Source: Wyeomyia smithii (lineage: Eukaryota > Arthropoda > Insecta > Diptera > Culicidae). From it: a DNA stretch of 64,000 bases. Position numbers and translations under genes: made by a program. How positions within the stretch are numbered: position 1 is the stretch's first letter; each line of letters begins with the position of its first letter. The notes beneath the pieces are model-generated. The model was not told the DNA's origin, did not search any database, and saw only the letters and a program-made list of their open reading frames with translations. Positions 1 through 10,588 of this stretch are shown here, piece by piece. The stretch is taken from the NCBI RefSeq assembly GCF_029784165.1, contig NC_073695.1, positions 159,526,646 through 159,590,645 of the forward strand, read 5' to 3'.

Positions 1-1388
1 CGCCGAGCATCGTCATTTGAGGCACAATCCGTGGCAAATACTGAAGAGAAAAACTTCGCAAAAAGCTCACAAGAGTCAGAGTCCGAGCAGGATACCATTT
101 CCTCCAAATAGACGTCCGAAGGAGTTGAGCGACTTTTCCGTTTTGAATTAACGAAATTCCAAAATTTTTTCGGATTTCTGCGCAAGTCTGTTTGAACTCC
201 CAGAACATATGATTTGTAAAGACTAGAGTTTAACCGCCGATATTCTTCACTTGAGCGTTTAAAATTTTGTTTAGATTCGTAAGACCGCAAACGGCGAAGC
301 CTGCGCAGGCATGCGTTTCGTTTACGCTTTAAAACTCTTAAGCTGTGATTACTCCAAGCTGGAGTGGAAGGTTGTTTCACAAATGGTAAATTTTCTCTAA
401 GCCATGAACCAACAACTGAGCAGAAGTTTGCTGCCATCAAGTCCACATCGTTACTGTTCAACAGTGCTGGCCAGTCAATGTTTGAAATAAAAGCATTAAA
501 AGCTTCAAAATCGATTCTTCTGTAGTTTAATTCCCGCCTCACGGGTGTGTCACTAGAACAGCCAATCGCATTATACAAGTTAGTAGTAGAAATTGTCAGG
601 GGGGGATGGTGTACATCAACGGGTAGCATCGGGGCAACACTCTCATCAACGAAGATTTCGCAACCAGAGGTGTAAAATACCAAATCAAGCATGCGTCCAA
701 GTTGATTACGAGTTAAATTTCCTTGGTTCAAGTTTAAAAAATCCATACCGTCAATAAGAGTAGCACTTGCGTTCGATAGTTGCGTGGATTCATTGTGCTT
801 AATGACACCATTGTAGTTGTCCCATACAATACGCGGTTGGTTATAATCCCCACATACCATCATGATGCTATCGACTGCGCTGCTCGCAAAAAAATCTCGT
901 AGGGAAGCGATGTGTGCATTAACAATGGTACTGTCGTTACTCTTGTCAGGGGGAATATATATAACACATAGCAAAAACTTCAATCCATTGATAGTGGCTC
1001 TTACGCATACCTGTTCCAAACATCTTCCGTGTATAGACTCAAACACAACGCTAGCGTGATGCCGTGCGACAGCAATCAGAACACCGCCGAGAGAACGTTT
1101 GTTGCTGTTGAGTGGACTTCGATCGCATCGAAAAACGTTGAAAGCGTTGCCGAATAACTGTGGTGAAAGAATATTATCGTCCAATCCCGTCTCGGTCAGC
1201 ATAATTACATCGAAGCTGCAGTCGGTGGTCGCCAGAAAGATGTCGTCAACTTTCGTCCTCAATCCGCGTACGTTCTGGTAGTATATACTAACGATGGACG
1301 CATCACGGACAGTTTTCTGAAAAGACGAGCCATACAGCACAGGCGGCGCAAAAGAATTAACGGAATACTCGCCTCTGGCGGGAGCCCG
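1..1388 (-). CDS. LINE ORF2, endonuclease end (partial, runs off window)
   Basis: Reading the minus strand from 1388 down to base 1 gives one uninterrupted frame of about 460 codons. It encodes the N-terminal apurinic-type endonuclease of a non-LTR retrotransposon, which nicks target DNA to prime reverse transcription. Motifs in order: a YYQNVRGLRTK start, LTET, CGDYNQPR, LDLVFYTS and a DVHHPPL histidine segment, then a linker ending in KKFWNFVNSKRKS, which usually precedes the RT domain. The RT lies beyond the left edge. No ATG occurs before the conserved start; the frame simply opens after a TAA at 1389-1391, so ORF2 is either translated by reinitiation or frameshift from ORF1 or has lost its start. 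It lies just downstream of ORF1 on the same strand. Clade is probably CR1/Jockey-like; that is an inference. Confidence 0.85.
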
Positions 1389-1474
1389 TTAGCTCCCACC
1401 GTCAATAAAAGATCGCAAAAGAATAGGTTCGGTAACAGCACACGATGCGGCATACTGTGATCTGCTACTAGGAA

Positions 1475-2260
1475 TTAGTTTTTTGAACGATCGACAAACT
1501 CCCTGAATAAAAGTCCAGTTGGCCAAGAAGCAGGATCTAGGGCAATGGATTTCAAGCCCGGGTCCAATCCGATTTTGTACGATACATATGAAAAGTTACT
1601 CGTGTCAGCACCTCGCTGCACTAGTCGTATAACTGCGATGGCCTCACTTCCATTTAAGCAACGAGAAACAATTTTTAGCACGTCGCCGTCGCTTATTTTT
1701 GGGTTTAGACCAGATAAATAAAGCCAAAAGCATTTCTGTGCTGCTGCAGAAGTAATAGACTGCACAGAAAGATCGCTGATGTCGACAGTGTTAGTGCCGC
1801 GATCAGAAGCAATTTCCACTGGCAAGCGATCAGCACGACGACGCTTGGGGTTTCGTACAGACCAGACTGGTGTGGCTGATAAATTTGTTGGGGTGCTAGT
1901 AGAACCATCAATATTCAGCGGTTTATGCGGCATGCTATCAATTTTCTTACTCAACCCCTCAACTACCTCGGCGAGTCTTTGCACTTGACCAGGTAAGTCA
2001 ATAAGCTGTTGTGAATGCGGGGGAGATTGTTTTGCTATCATGTCAGCCACATAAGCACCGATCGATTGACCGTTCAGTTCATCTCTACAGTGCGGGCAAA
2101 TAAACATTATTTTACCTTGCGAAAAAAGGTCTTTACAAACTCTGCTGTTGAATCCACAGCACTGTTGATTAATGTGGTAGCGAGCATCACAAAATCCACA
2201 ACGGATCGGTTCGAGATCATTCACTTCAAGTTTGCACTCGCCGCATAATTTCTTCTCCAT
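1475..2260 (-). CDS. LINE ORF1 with PHD/RING-like zinc finger
   Basis: An open frame of 261 codons starts at the ATG at 2260-2258; an in-frame upstream extension to 2296 has no clear start. The first 60 residues hold a cysteine/histidine pattern (CGEC, CGFC, H, CC, CPHC) typical of the PHD-like finger in ORF1 of CR1/Jockey-group LINEs. A basic segment (NPKRRRAD) follows at about residue 145. The C-terminal third (CFWLYLSGLNP to FREFVDRSKN) looks like an RRM-type RNA-binding fold. Known role of the family: nucleic-acid binding and chaperone activity in the retrotransposition RNP. It is uninterrupted and directly precedes ORF2 on the same strand, so the pair looks like the 5' part of one fairly recent LINE copy. 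Confidence 0.82.
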   Translation of the reverse strand: MEKKLCGECKLEVNDLEPIRCGFCDARYHINQQCCGFNSRVCKDLFSQGKIMFICPHCRDELNGQSIGAYVADMIAKQSPPHSQQLIDLPGQVQRLAEVVEGLSKKIDSMPHKPLNIDGSTSTPTNLSATPVWSVRNPKRRRADRLPVEIASDRGTNTVDISDLSVQSITSAAAQKCFWLYLSGLNPKISDGDVLKIVSRCLNGSEAIAVIRLVQRGADTSNFSYVSYKIGLDPGLKSIALDPASWPTGLLFREFVDRSKN

Positions 2261-4374
2261 GATGAATAAACGCCTTTCGATAGGCAAGAAGAACACTAAC
2301 GATAAATGCTCTGCTACACGATGCCAAACAATAACAATGCCAATGCCAGCACACAGTCCGATCCACTTGAGTATTGGAAAGGGTCGATTATCACAAAAGG
2401 TAACTGTTCTTCACACTTCTAGTGACCACTATTAGCTCAATATTGGTTTCGAAGCACAGAAGTTACTCGAGAGCACGGGTTTTCGATGAATCAACGGAAT
2501 TTAAACGCAGGTAGTAAAACTGAATATACAATAGCACAAACAGAGTTGCCAGACATGATTATGAAAATAATGAGTGTTTCGAACATAATTTGTCGGCCCC
2601 GGAAGACGAAATGCTTCGCCTTGGTTAAACACGTCGTAGGACGCAAGTATCGGCGTGAACCAGTCTATATTAATTTCGATTGAGCTGAAATTTTACACAG
2701 GGTGTTTTTTCGGGCGGGTAAACATTTATAGTTTATTTTTAAATTCGAGATGACCATTTTTGTTGGCACTCTAATCTACACGAAGCATAAAGCTCAAGTC
2801 CTCACAAGATTGGTCAACCTTGTCATTATTTCAGTAAACCTGGAAGGTTTGAGCGAATTGCTCAGGAGTATTACCGACTATTGCTGCTGACTCTTTTGAA
2901 GGCATGTTAGTCTCAGTTTTCCGTTGCATCCGGTTGTAGAATAAAAAATCATTTTTCGCATCTACAGCTGTTTTAATCTTCGAAAACAAGACGAATTCGA
3001 AAGCGGCGTTACCGAAAAAAAAACATTGGTAAAACGCTGGATGGCAAACTTTCTCAGCATAGTGGTCAATATTTTACCGTTTTCCAGGCTGAGAGCCACC
3101 CCGAATCTTTCCAAAAATCCTTTTCATACTCGCGTATAAAAAGATTTGTTTCGCGAAATCATTTTCTTCGTCACTCAACCAAATACTCGAGAACAATTTC
3201 CGCGTTCTACATTTAAATTTTGTTTGCCTGAAAATTTGCAAATGTTAATGGCAAATTGTAGGAATCGAGACAGCACAAAGTACAAAATACAATTGATGAC
3301 AGTTTGCCAATTTTGAGTACAATAGTTATTGAAGGTAACGTTGCGAAACGTTTCACGGTCTAACGCAATTACTTTAATTAAACATACAAGAATAAAAAAA
3401 ATCCATGCACGCACAAAAGAAGAAACCTGCAACAGAATTGTGCTATCGATAATTTGAGAGAATGAAAACAAAGTTAAAACAGAGTTGCTTGAAATAAAGG
3501 GGATATTTTATGAAGCAGAAAGAACGCAGATCATTCCAGAAACAATTGACGGACAGATAAATTGGTTATTACTAGATGCGCAGAATTTTTGGAAAATACC
3601 ACACACACAAACATTTTGCTAATGCTAGCTGACGGTCTTTAGAAATTAGCAACTGCCGGCGTTAAAAAGAAATAGATGAATTGGTAATCCCCAATAGCAA
3701 CGACCGGTGCGAACATCGGTTGCTATCCAAAATAGCAACGGCCAGCGTTGTGAAAATAGCAACTCAAATGACAACTCACCGGTGCGCTTGCTCTTAGCCA
3801 CCGCCGTTCGAATAGAACGAAAAAAAAGGATGTGCGAAAGAAAGAGAAAGAGAAACAAAAACAGAAGCAGTCACAAACTCGCGACAATCCTCCAGTTTGC
3901 ACCCCTCAAGTCTCAGCACGCACTGCAGGCCGATTGCATACCGGGAGGCCGATTGCATACAAAACAAAATTCCCACACAGGTATATGTACATTCAGCTTA
4001 CAGACTTTCGCGAAAACAATCTTTTAAACCGTAAATCTGTAAAAGATTTTAGAATCAAAAATACAGATTGAAATGTGGCATCCCTCGTTACAAGAGCAAA
4101 AGAATATTCTCCCTTGCTTATCAAATTAAACGAAGGAATCACAAGCAAACAAAATGTCACCAACACCAATACTTACCCTTTGATTTCCATCCTTTTGAAC
4201 CATACGGTGTTAGGAGAGAAACGTCGCACGGGTGAGCAACGATCTTCCTGCGCTCGCGCTTCACTCTCTTGCCCTTCCAGTTCATCCCGCGCTAACTCAC
4301 ACATATGTATTTATTGTGAGCGCTCGTAGAAAACGCGCTCCGCCACCGAAAAAAGATGGTTACTCCCAGGAACT
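2261..4374. other. Non-coding, no gene seen
   Basis: No convincing coding region or RNA gene was recognised here. The first 100-200 bases are probably the 5' UTR of the LINE read on the minus strand. Around 3685-3770 the hexamer-like phrase AATAGCAAC recurs four or five times, which looks like degraded simple repeat. The sequence just before 4375 is the flank of the gypsy-A LTR. Confidence 0.5.
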
Positions 4375-4783
4375 TGTCGGATTTCTCCATTTTTGACAAC
4401 TTATTTTTCGACTGGTCACTTCACAACGCGTCTACACTTATTCACGTCTGTCTCAAAACTGACTCGGATTTCCGGTCTGCTCTCTTTAAAGGACTTCTGA
4501 TGGTAAAGAAGAAACCCGAAGGACACTCAATGATCAAGAAGGGATACAGTGCTGCCACCTTGAAAAGTTTAGTTTATGAGTTAATTCATACTCGCATATG
4601 AGCGAGACGATTGAATGCCGTCAACGCGACTTGCCATTCATTCACTTTCACACGATTGATTTATTCAATCGTAGGGCCGATACACGCTTATCGAAAACGT
4701 TTAATCCTAATTTTATTATGCCGATTTTTAAAACATTTTATCGTACCTCTTTTTTTAATTAACCGCCCAATATATTATCCGCA
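4375..4783 (-). repeat. gypsy-A 3' LTR
   Basis: This 409-bp direct repeat matches 12966-13374 without indels; seven substitutions were counted by eye (about 1.7%). It begins TGTCGG and ends CCGCA on the plus strand, giving TG...CA termini on the element strand. Confidence 0.93.
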
Positions 4784-4934
4784 ATCTTCTACTCTCTAGC
4801 TAATTCTAGCGAATAGGGTATTACCAGTATCTATCTTGTAATACCGAACATTTATATATCTCAGTTCCGTTTGCATTTCGAACCCACGTTATTGTTGGTC
4901 AAGAAAAAAAACGGCTTTCTATACACGCTCATTA

Positions 4935-5883
4935 TTTGTTACTCTAAAGTGAGTTAGATATGACCCATTTTTGAAAAAAGTGGAGGTACCCTAATTTGAG
5001 TACTTTTACGGTTACTCACTTCTGAGTAAGAGCGTCATACGTCAAAAACTGATTAGAATCTACTCTGTTTATGCAAACCAGGAATTAACGAAAATGAGTA
5101 CAAGTTACCCAGTTTGCCTGAATTTGGAAATTTGATGATATCTGGTTTTTGTTAATCTGACTCAATAAATAAAATAAATTCAGAACAATCAAAATCATAG
5201 ATTTTTTTTTCATCGAAACATTATAAAAGTTTTATATCATTCACGTGTCTTTATATAATGCGGCAACCAACCGGTTCACAGTTGCCCGTGAACTGTGGCT
5301 CATGTTTTTGTACAGTACGCACAGCAAAAAATCCGTCATCATCCGTCACCAAACACTGCGAAGGATTTAAATTGTAGCGATTGCATGTATTGGGCACTGT
5401 ACATCGATACAAATGTTTTCGTTCATTATCACGAATAAAAGCCCGACTTAAAACGGCATCGCAGGACACACAACATGCGGTTGTTCATTTTGAAGAGATG
5501 TTTTTTATGTTTTCAAATCCTCTGCAATAATGATGTTTGGCTGAAATTGTTATGGAATATTGTTACATGTTGTTTGTAATGTAATTGATTAGGAAATTAT
5601 TGATTTGATGGAAGATCAAATACTTACTGCTGGCAAATGAATAAAAAGCGACACCAATTGTTCTTCGGAAACAGATAATATCGCTGTTGAAAACTTTTGA
5701 CATATACATTAACTCAGGGGTGAGTAAACATCATGGATAATAACTCAAAACTGAGTAAACATGGTAATTATGAAAATTTGGGTAAATGTTACTCAATTAT
5801 CCAGTACCCGATAACTCACTTTTTGACATTTTGCATAAGAATACCAAACTGAGTAGACCCTAATCAAATTAGAGTAAAATAAA
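4935..5883. repeat. Possible TIR repeat nested in gypsy-A 3' region
   Basis: The outer ends look like imperfect inverted repeats: TTACTCTAAAGTGAGTTAG at 4939 and, reversed from the right, TTACTCTAATTTGATTAG ending near 5877. Short ACTCAGT/ACTCACTT phrases recur in both arms (4990-5110 and 5710-5850) in opposite orientation. No clean target duplication was found. The element would sit between integrase and the 3' LTR of gypsy-A. It could instead be native 3' UTR with diverged inverted repeats. Confidence 0.4.
5251..5469 (-). CDS. Small Cys-rich ORF, unrecognised
   Basis: A 72-codon frame on the minus strand lies between the inverted-repeat arms of the possible TIR element. It has seven cysteines and a YRC...C...KHEP arrangement that faintly recalls FLYWCH/MULE-type zinc fingers, but the spacing and second histidine do not match well. 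There are no neighbouring exons or transposase motifs. It may be a transposase exon remnant or chance. I assign no function. Confidence 0.2.
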   Translation of the reverse strand: MSCDAVLSRAFIRDNERKHLYRCTVPNTCNRYNLNPSQCLVTDDDGFFAVRTVQKHEPQFTGNCEPVGCRII

Positions 5884-6649
5884 GCAGCGTGTAGGCCTTG
5901 ATTTCAAGCAATGATCTGTTTTTTCGAGCAGTTGTCAATATTTCAGAAAGAAGAAAAAAATACCTCTGGCATCTCTGCGAGCTGATGACATTGACAGGTC
6001 TTGTTGTGATATTTTCTGAGCACGATATCAGAATAAGTTTTTTTTTAAGTTTTACTTGAAAAAATATAATTTGTCTGCTCATAAGCCTCCTATCAAATAT
6101 ATTATTGATCGCTTTGCGTAGGAGAATAAATAAATATACCTCCGCTCTGGGACGTAGTGCAACAAGCGAAAACTAGATTTCCAAGAAAATTTGCTCAAGA
6201 TTTTGCTCGCAGTCACATAAATGTTATGTACAACATTGGAAAAAAAATTAAGGTAAAAGGATAAGCCTATCAAATGACGATATACCTACCTACTGGAAGA
6301 TTTGCAAAGCTAAACGCCTTTGTCGCGATCAATTAGTAGGCCGGAAAAAGAATTTCGTGATTATACCTAAACAAAACAAGGAGAAAAAATCGTTCCAAAA
6401 ATGTTGCATTACAGAGAAGAAACCCAAAGAGGTTATGTCGTTTGTTGACATGAATTTATTCCAATCCTAAAACTAGATGAAGCTGTTTTCAACAGACACA
6501 TCCGACTGCTAAGAGCGAGGAAAACATGTTTCATGATGTTACTGGTTTAAATTATATGAAGGAGCACCGTGTCTATGATGTGAACGTTTTTCTTTTTTTT
6601 TTTTTTTTGTACCAACAATGCTGAGGTAAGAACACAGAAATTTGTGATA
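5884..6649. other. Non-coding 3' region of gypsy-A
   Basis: This stretch lies between the end of pol and the possible TIR repeat. It is AT-rich, with a 15-base T run near 6595-6609. No env-like frame, membrane segment or signal peptide is visible, so gypsy-A appears to lack env. Confidence 0.55.
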
Positions 6650-8215
6650 CTATTCGTATATGTAATACAAGCACATGTCGTTGAACCTAGCTGGTGTACG
6701 TTTGGTTCTATTTGGACGCTTTGTCGTTTCGTAGGTTGAACCTTCTTCATTGTAAGGACGTGAAGCTGTTTCGATGTTTTTAGTGTCGGCTTCAGGATTC
6801 TCGTCGAGGCCTCCAATGTCAATAAGGCGTTCATTTGTTTCCAAGTTCTCAGCTTCGTCTTCAGGATTGAATTCTCCTTTCTCAGCATAATCCCTATTCA
6901 TCGGAGCTCGCTTGAGATCATTTATGCTTCGCGTGTATTGGACTCCACGCATACTTCTAACAACTACCCTAGCTCCGTCTCGAGAGAGCACAGTAAATCG
7001 CTCATCACCGAAAGAAGGGTCCGTTTTTCCTTTCTTTGGTATCGCCATTAGGACGATGTCTCCAACTCCTAGATTGGAAGATTTTGCACCCCTTCTGCCA
7101 TCAGCATATTTTTTACTCTGCAACTTCGTCACCGCATCTGTGTCTCGTACGTTGTCTCGATCGAGAATATCCTCTGATTTTGAATTCCAAAGTGAAGGAA
7201 ACGCACCCCTGTGCTTTCACCCCACCAATAACTCAAAAGGAGTAATCCCGAGTCTTGCGTGTGGTTTGAGCGTGTTATGCACGTGCACATATTCCTGCAG
7301 TGCGTCTCGCCAGTTCTTACCATCAACTTTGGCTGCTGCCAACGCTTTGATAACACCTTGATTTTGGCGTTCTACCGCACCGTTTGTCTGTGGGCACAGT
7401 GGTATAGATTTTCTTACTTTTACACCCTTTGCCTCCCAAAATTGTACAAACTCTCTACTCTGAAAAGGGGGGCCGTTATCACTTTGTAGGATGAGCGGTA
7501 AACCCCACATGAAGAAAATTTTCTGAAGTGCTTGATTGGTGACTCTAGCATCCGTAGATCTCATTTCAACCACCGTAAGAAATCTGGAGTACGTGTCCAC
7601 CAGAACCATAAACTCTCCAAACCCGCAGCCATGAACCGCCAGAAAATCCACTTGCAGTATCTCCCAGGGACCTTCAGGTAACTGGCGACTTGAGAGTGGA
7701 ATCGGTGGATTTTTTTTGGAAGGTACGATGCAAGCGTTACAATTTTGAACAAATTTTTCGACATCATCGCTCATTCCAGGCCACCAGAAATATTCTCTGA
7801 GAATTCGTTTCATTGCGGCAGACCCAATATGGCCCTTGTGGGATTCTCCTATGACTTTTTTGCGTAAATTTGAGGGAAGGACGACTTTATCTCCTTTGAA
7901 CAGCATTGGCGCTAGATTTCTAAAGTTGTTTTGCTGTGCCTCGTAACTAACGAGATGCTTCGGCCAAACTCCAGTCTTTATGGATGTACGTACTTCAGCC
8001 AGATCGTCATCTGTTTCCGATTCCAGTTCAAAGTCCGGCCATGTTATATCCATGAAACCAGCTTCCAGGCAAAATAGTAGATTTTGCTCATCTTCCTCCT
8101 CGAAGGGCTCATCAATGTGTGCCTTTGAAATCAGGCAAGAGAGAGCTTCTGCTACGTTCTGGTCTCCTGGCACTCGCTTTATTTTAAAATCGTAAGCCTG
8201 AAGACGCAAGGCCTA
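6650..8215 (-). pseudogene. gypsy-A pol: integrase
   Basis: Reading down the minus strand, this part covers the end of RNase H (AYDFKIKRVPGDQNVA), the integrase zinc-binding region (HKGHIGSAAMKRI to QNCNAC, an H-H-C-C pattern), the catalytic core and a C-terminal tail to 6650. The DDE triad is visible: D in LQVDFLAV, D in LQSDNGPPF, and E in GAVERQN exactly 35 residues after the second D. Integrase would insert the cDNA into the chromosome. Two same-frame stops break it: TAG at 8215-8213 between the RNase H parts, and TGA at 7219-7217 after FELLVG. The frame resumes unchanged after both, so these are simple nonsense mutations. Confidence 0.88.
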
Positions 8216-9231
8216 CGATTCCGTCCGAGATATTGCACGCTTGCTTGATTTGTACCCTTTGCCGAAGATATATTCGTTAGCTTCGGAATCAGTGCGTACC
8301 ACAAAAGTTTTTCCAGTAAGATAAAATGTAAATCTTTCGATTCCCCAAACCAGTGCAAGTGATTCCTTTTGGGTTTGAGGATATTTCATTTCAGTGGTCG
8401 TTAAAGCCTTGGACGCACAAGAAATTACTCTTGGAACTCCATCATTTTTATATTGTACAAGCATAGCCCCTAAGCCGAATGGAGAAGCATCGACATAAAG
8501 CTCCGTATAATCGTTAACGTTGAAATATCCAAGTCTGGAGATCGTTTCTAAAGCCCTCTCTTGTAAGAAAAAGAATTCTCTCTCTTCCTCATCACCCCAA
8601 TAAAAACTTTTTGGTTTTGTCCGCTCTGTTGGGAATGAACCGATCCGTGAAATTAACCAACCCTAGGAAACTCTTCACTTCTTGCTGCGTTTCTGGTTTA
8701 CGAAAACCTCTGATTGCCTTTAACTTTTCTTCTTCGACTCTCAGTCCGTCATGGCCCAATTTGAAACCGATAAATTTCACTGACTGCTGTCCGAACACAC
8801 ACTTTTCGTTGTTTATGGAGACGTTGTGATCGCGCAGCCTTCGCATTACATTCCTCAAATTGTTGTCATGTTCTGCTTTGGTTTTACCTGATACCAAAAT
8901 GTCATCAAGGTAATTCCGAACGCCTTGTCATCCAGCTAACATGACCGTCTGCATGATCTCCTGAAATATGTCGGGGGCGTTCGTCAGACCAAATGGAAGC
9001 CTTTGAAAACGATACATAGCGTCTCCAGCAAAAAAATTTGTCAGATCGCGCGAATTTTCGTCCAGAACGACATGAAAGAAGGCGCTCGTCAAGTCGATTG
9101 TGGAAAACCATTTACACTCCGGCAGATCGACGAGAATAGATTCTAAAGTTGGCATCTTGAATGGTGTACGGATAATCGCTTTATTTGGACCTCTGAGATC
9201 TACCACTAATCTTATATCTTGTTTACCCTTA
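8213..9231 (-). pseudogene. gypsy-A pol: RT palm/thumb and RNase H
   Basis: After the SINE the RT continues as DIRLVVDLRGPNKAI, motif A (STIDLTSAFFHV), LPFGLTNAP and the catalytic box YLDD at 8912-8901, then the connection domain (KFIGFKLG, FLGLVNF) and RNase H (ELYVDASPFGLGA, then KALTTTEMKYPQTQKESLA). Reverse transcriptase copies the element RNA. Lesions: an in-frame TGA at 8930-8928, six codons before YLDD, and a single-base frameshift near 8605, where the KKF frame must switch to SFYWGDEEE. A TAG then ends the segment at 8213. The active-site residues survive, but no intact polyprotein could be made. Confidence 0.87.
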
Positions 9232-9591
9232 TTTTTTTTTTAATTCTCGCTTATTTTCCGTCGGTCTATTTCCGCCACTGTTGTGGCCAATTACCGACGC
9301 CCAGGGAGGCGACTCCACACCCAGGTCCCTAACTCACGACCCGTTTATTAACGGACCGGCGCCAACGGCTTTATTTCCTCATGCGATGGAAGGCGTGATC
9401 CCAGAGATTTTTCGCCTCAGAAAATCTCCCGGTGTCGGCTAGGATTGAACCAGTTGGGTTGGTTGTGAGTGGATCACGCCACCTCACAACCATCGACACC
9501 TATGTCGGCGGTGGGATTCGAACCCAGGCGTCGAGCGTGGTTGGCGGAGACGTTACCAACCACACTAGGCCCCCGCTTTTGTTTACCCTTA
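9219..9591 (-). mobile_element. tRNA-derived SINE (Feilai-like) inside RT
   Basis: A 347-bp insertion (body 9232-9578) is flanked by a 13-bp duplication TTGTTTACCCTTA at 9219-9231 and 9579-9591. On the minus strand it begins GGGGGCCTAGTGTGGTTGG and carries a perfect pol III B box GGTTCGAATCC (9524-9514) about 50 bases in, so the head is tRNA-related. It ends in an A-rich tail. It interrupts the RT between LVVPKGKQ and DIRLVVDL. Feilai is the known tRNA-related SINE family of Aedes aegypti; I assign it by type from memory, without alignment. Confidence 0.9.
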
Positions 9592-10366
9592 GGAACAACC
9601 AAAAGAGATGAGCAATACGATCTGTCCATTGAATCCGTGACGCGTTCAATGATGCCTGACACTAAAAGATCTTTGATGCGTCGTTCCGTCTCGGCTTTAA
9701 AAGCCGGTGGAATATTTGTGAATATCCTTCTCGAAGGTGCCATGGTGTGATCATAACTAAGAATCACTGGAGGAACATTGAACTTGGAAATTGCTCAGAA
9801 ACCTTTAGTGAGAAAATTTCTCCAGGGAAGTTTACGGGATTCTTCGTTCGGATCGGTACTTCCAAACCCAGTTGCAGAATACTATATCTAATGGCAGTGT
9901 CTCTACCTAACAATGCGCGTGCGTTATCGACTACATAAAATTTTTCATTATATTGAGGTCGATCATCAGTAATGATGAGCTCTGCTACAAAAGATGCAAC
10001 AACATGGATGTGACCCGATGATGCGTAAGCCTTAAGTGGCTTGTCAGTACCTGCGTTGATGCAGAATAACCTTGCTCTGGTTTCGTCATTTTTTAATAAC
10101 AGTTGGTATGTATTGCTTCCGACTGTATTCTCGTCTGAGCCCGAGTCGATTAAAAAACTGACTTTTGTACCTGCTATGTTACCAACTATTTCACCACTTT
10201 TATTCAGATTCAATGAGTCACGAACCTTTGAAATGCCTGCATTCATCAGTGTAGCATTTGCTGTGTTTTCAGCATTATTAGACGAGCTCTCGTTAAATGC
10301 GATTGAATTTTCGGACTGAGTAAGTTCATTTATGGAAATTCGAGTTTTGGCGTTCGATAAATTATT
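9592..10366 (-). pseudogene. gypsy-A pol: protease and RT fingers
   Basis: The frame opens directly at the likely 3' splice site (exon from 10366). It encodes a retropepsin with active site FLIDSGSDENTV (DSG in place of DTG) and the flap-end motif ALLGRDTAIRYSI, then runs into the start of RT: APSRRIFTNIPPAFK to LVVPKGKQ. Protease would cleave Gag and Gag-Pol. A single-base frameshift lies near 9785: the protease frame ends at a stop at 9764, while the RT frame is already open upstream (FNVPPVILSYDHT). The SINE follows. See the intron entry for how it connects to gag. Confidence 0.85.
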
Positions 10367-10588
10367 CTGAAAATAAAAAAACAATGACCAATATAAACAT
10401 TCCAACTACCGAATTTAAGTGTTTTGCCAATTGTATGTTTATTGATTTTGAAATCAAATTTTGTCTCTAAAAAATATGCTTTAGTCGTAAACAAAAAAAA
10501 TCAATGTTAGAAAACTAACTAACTTAAAAAAATCAGGCAATAGAAAGTAAGTTGAATTTATTTAGTTAACTGTGGGGGGTGAACTCAC
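10367..10588 (-). other. Putative phase-0 intron joining Gag to Pol
   Basis: On the minus strand the gag reading frame meets a strong donor, AGC|GTGAGT (GT at 10588-10587). After 222 bases comes a pyrimidine-rich acceptor, TTTTTATTTTCAG|AATAAT (AG at 10368-10367). Exon ends fall on codon boundaries on both sides, so splicing would join gag codon AGC to AAT AAT TTA of the protease frame without a shift. Unspliced RNA reads nine more amino-acid codons and stops at 10564-10562. This is inferred from sequence only. Confidence 0.6.

Noticed and set aside
4375..4601. Open frames within the LTRs (for example 4356-4601 and 12929-13192) as small genes
   Set aside because: They lie in the two LTR copies and have no recognisable product.
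5251..5469. FLYWCH-type zinc-finger gene
   Set aside because: Cys/His spacing fits poorly and no neighbouring exons support it; kept only as an unrecognised ORF.
9469..9580. A tRNA gene around the GGTTCGAATCC box
   Set aside because: The tRNA-like head is part of a 347-bp SINE with A-tail and target duplications; no complete acceptor stem was seen.
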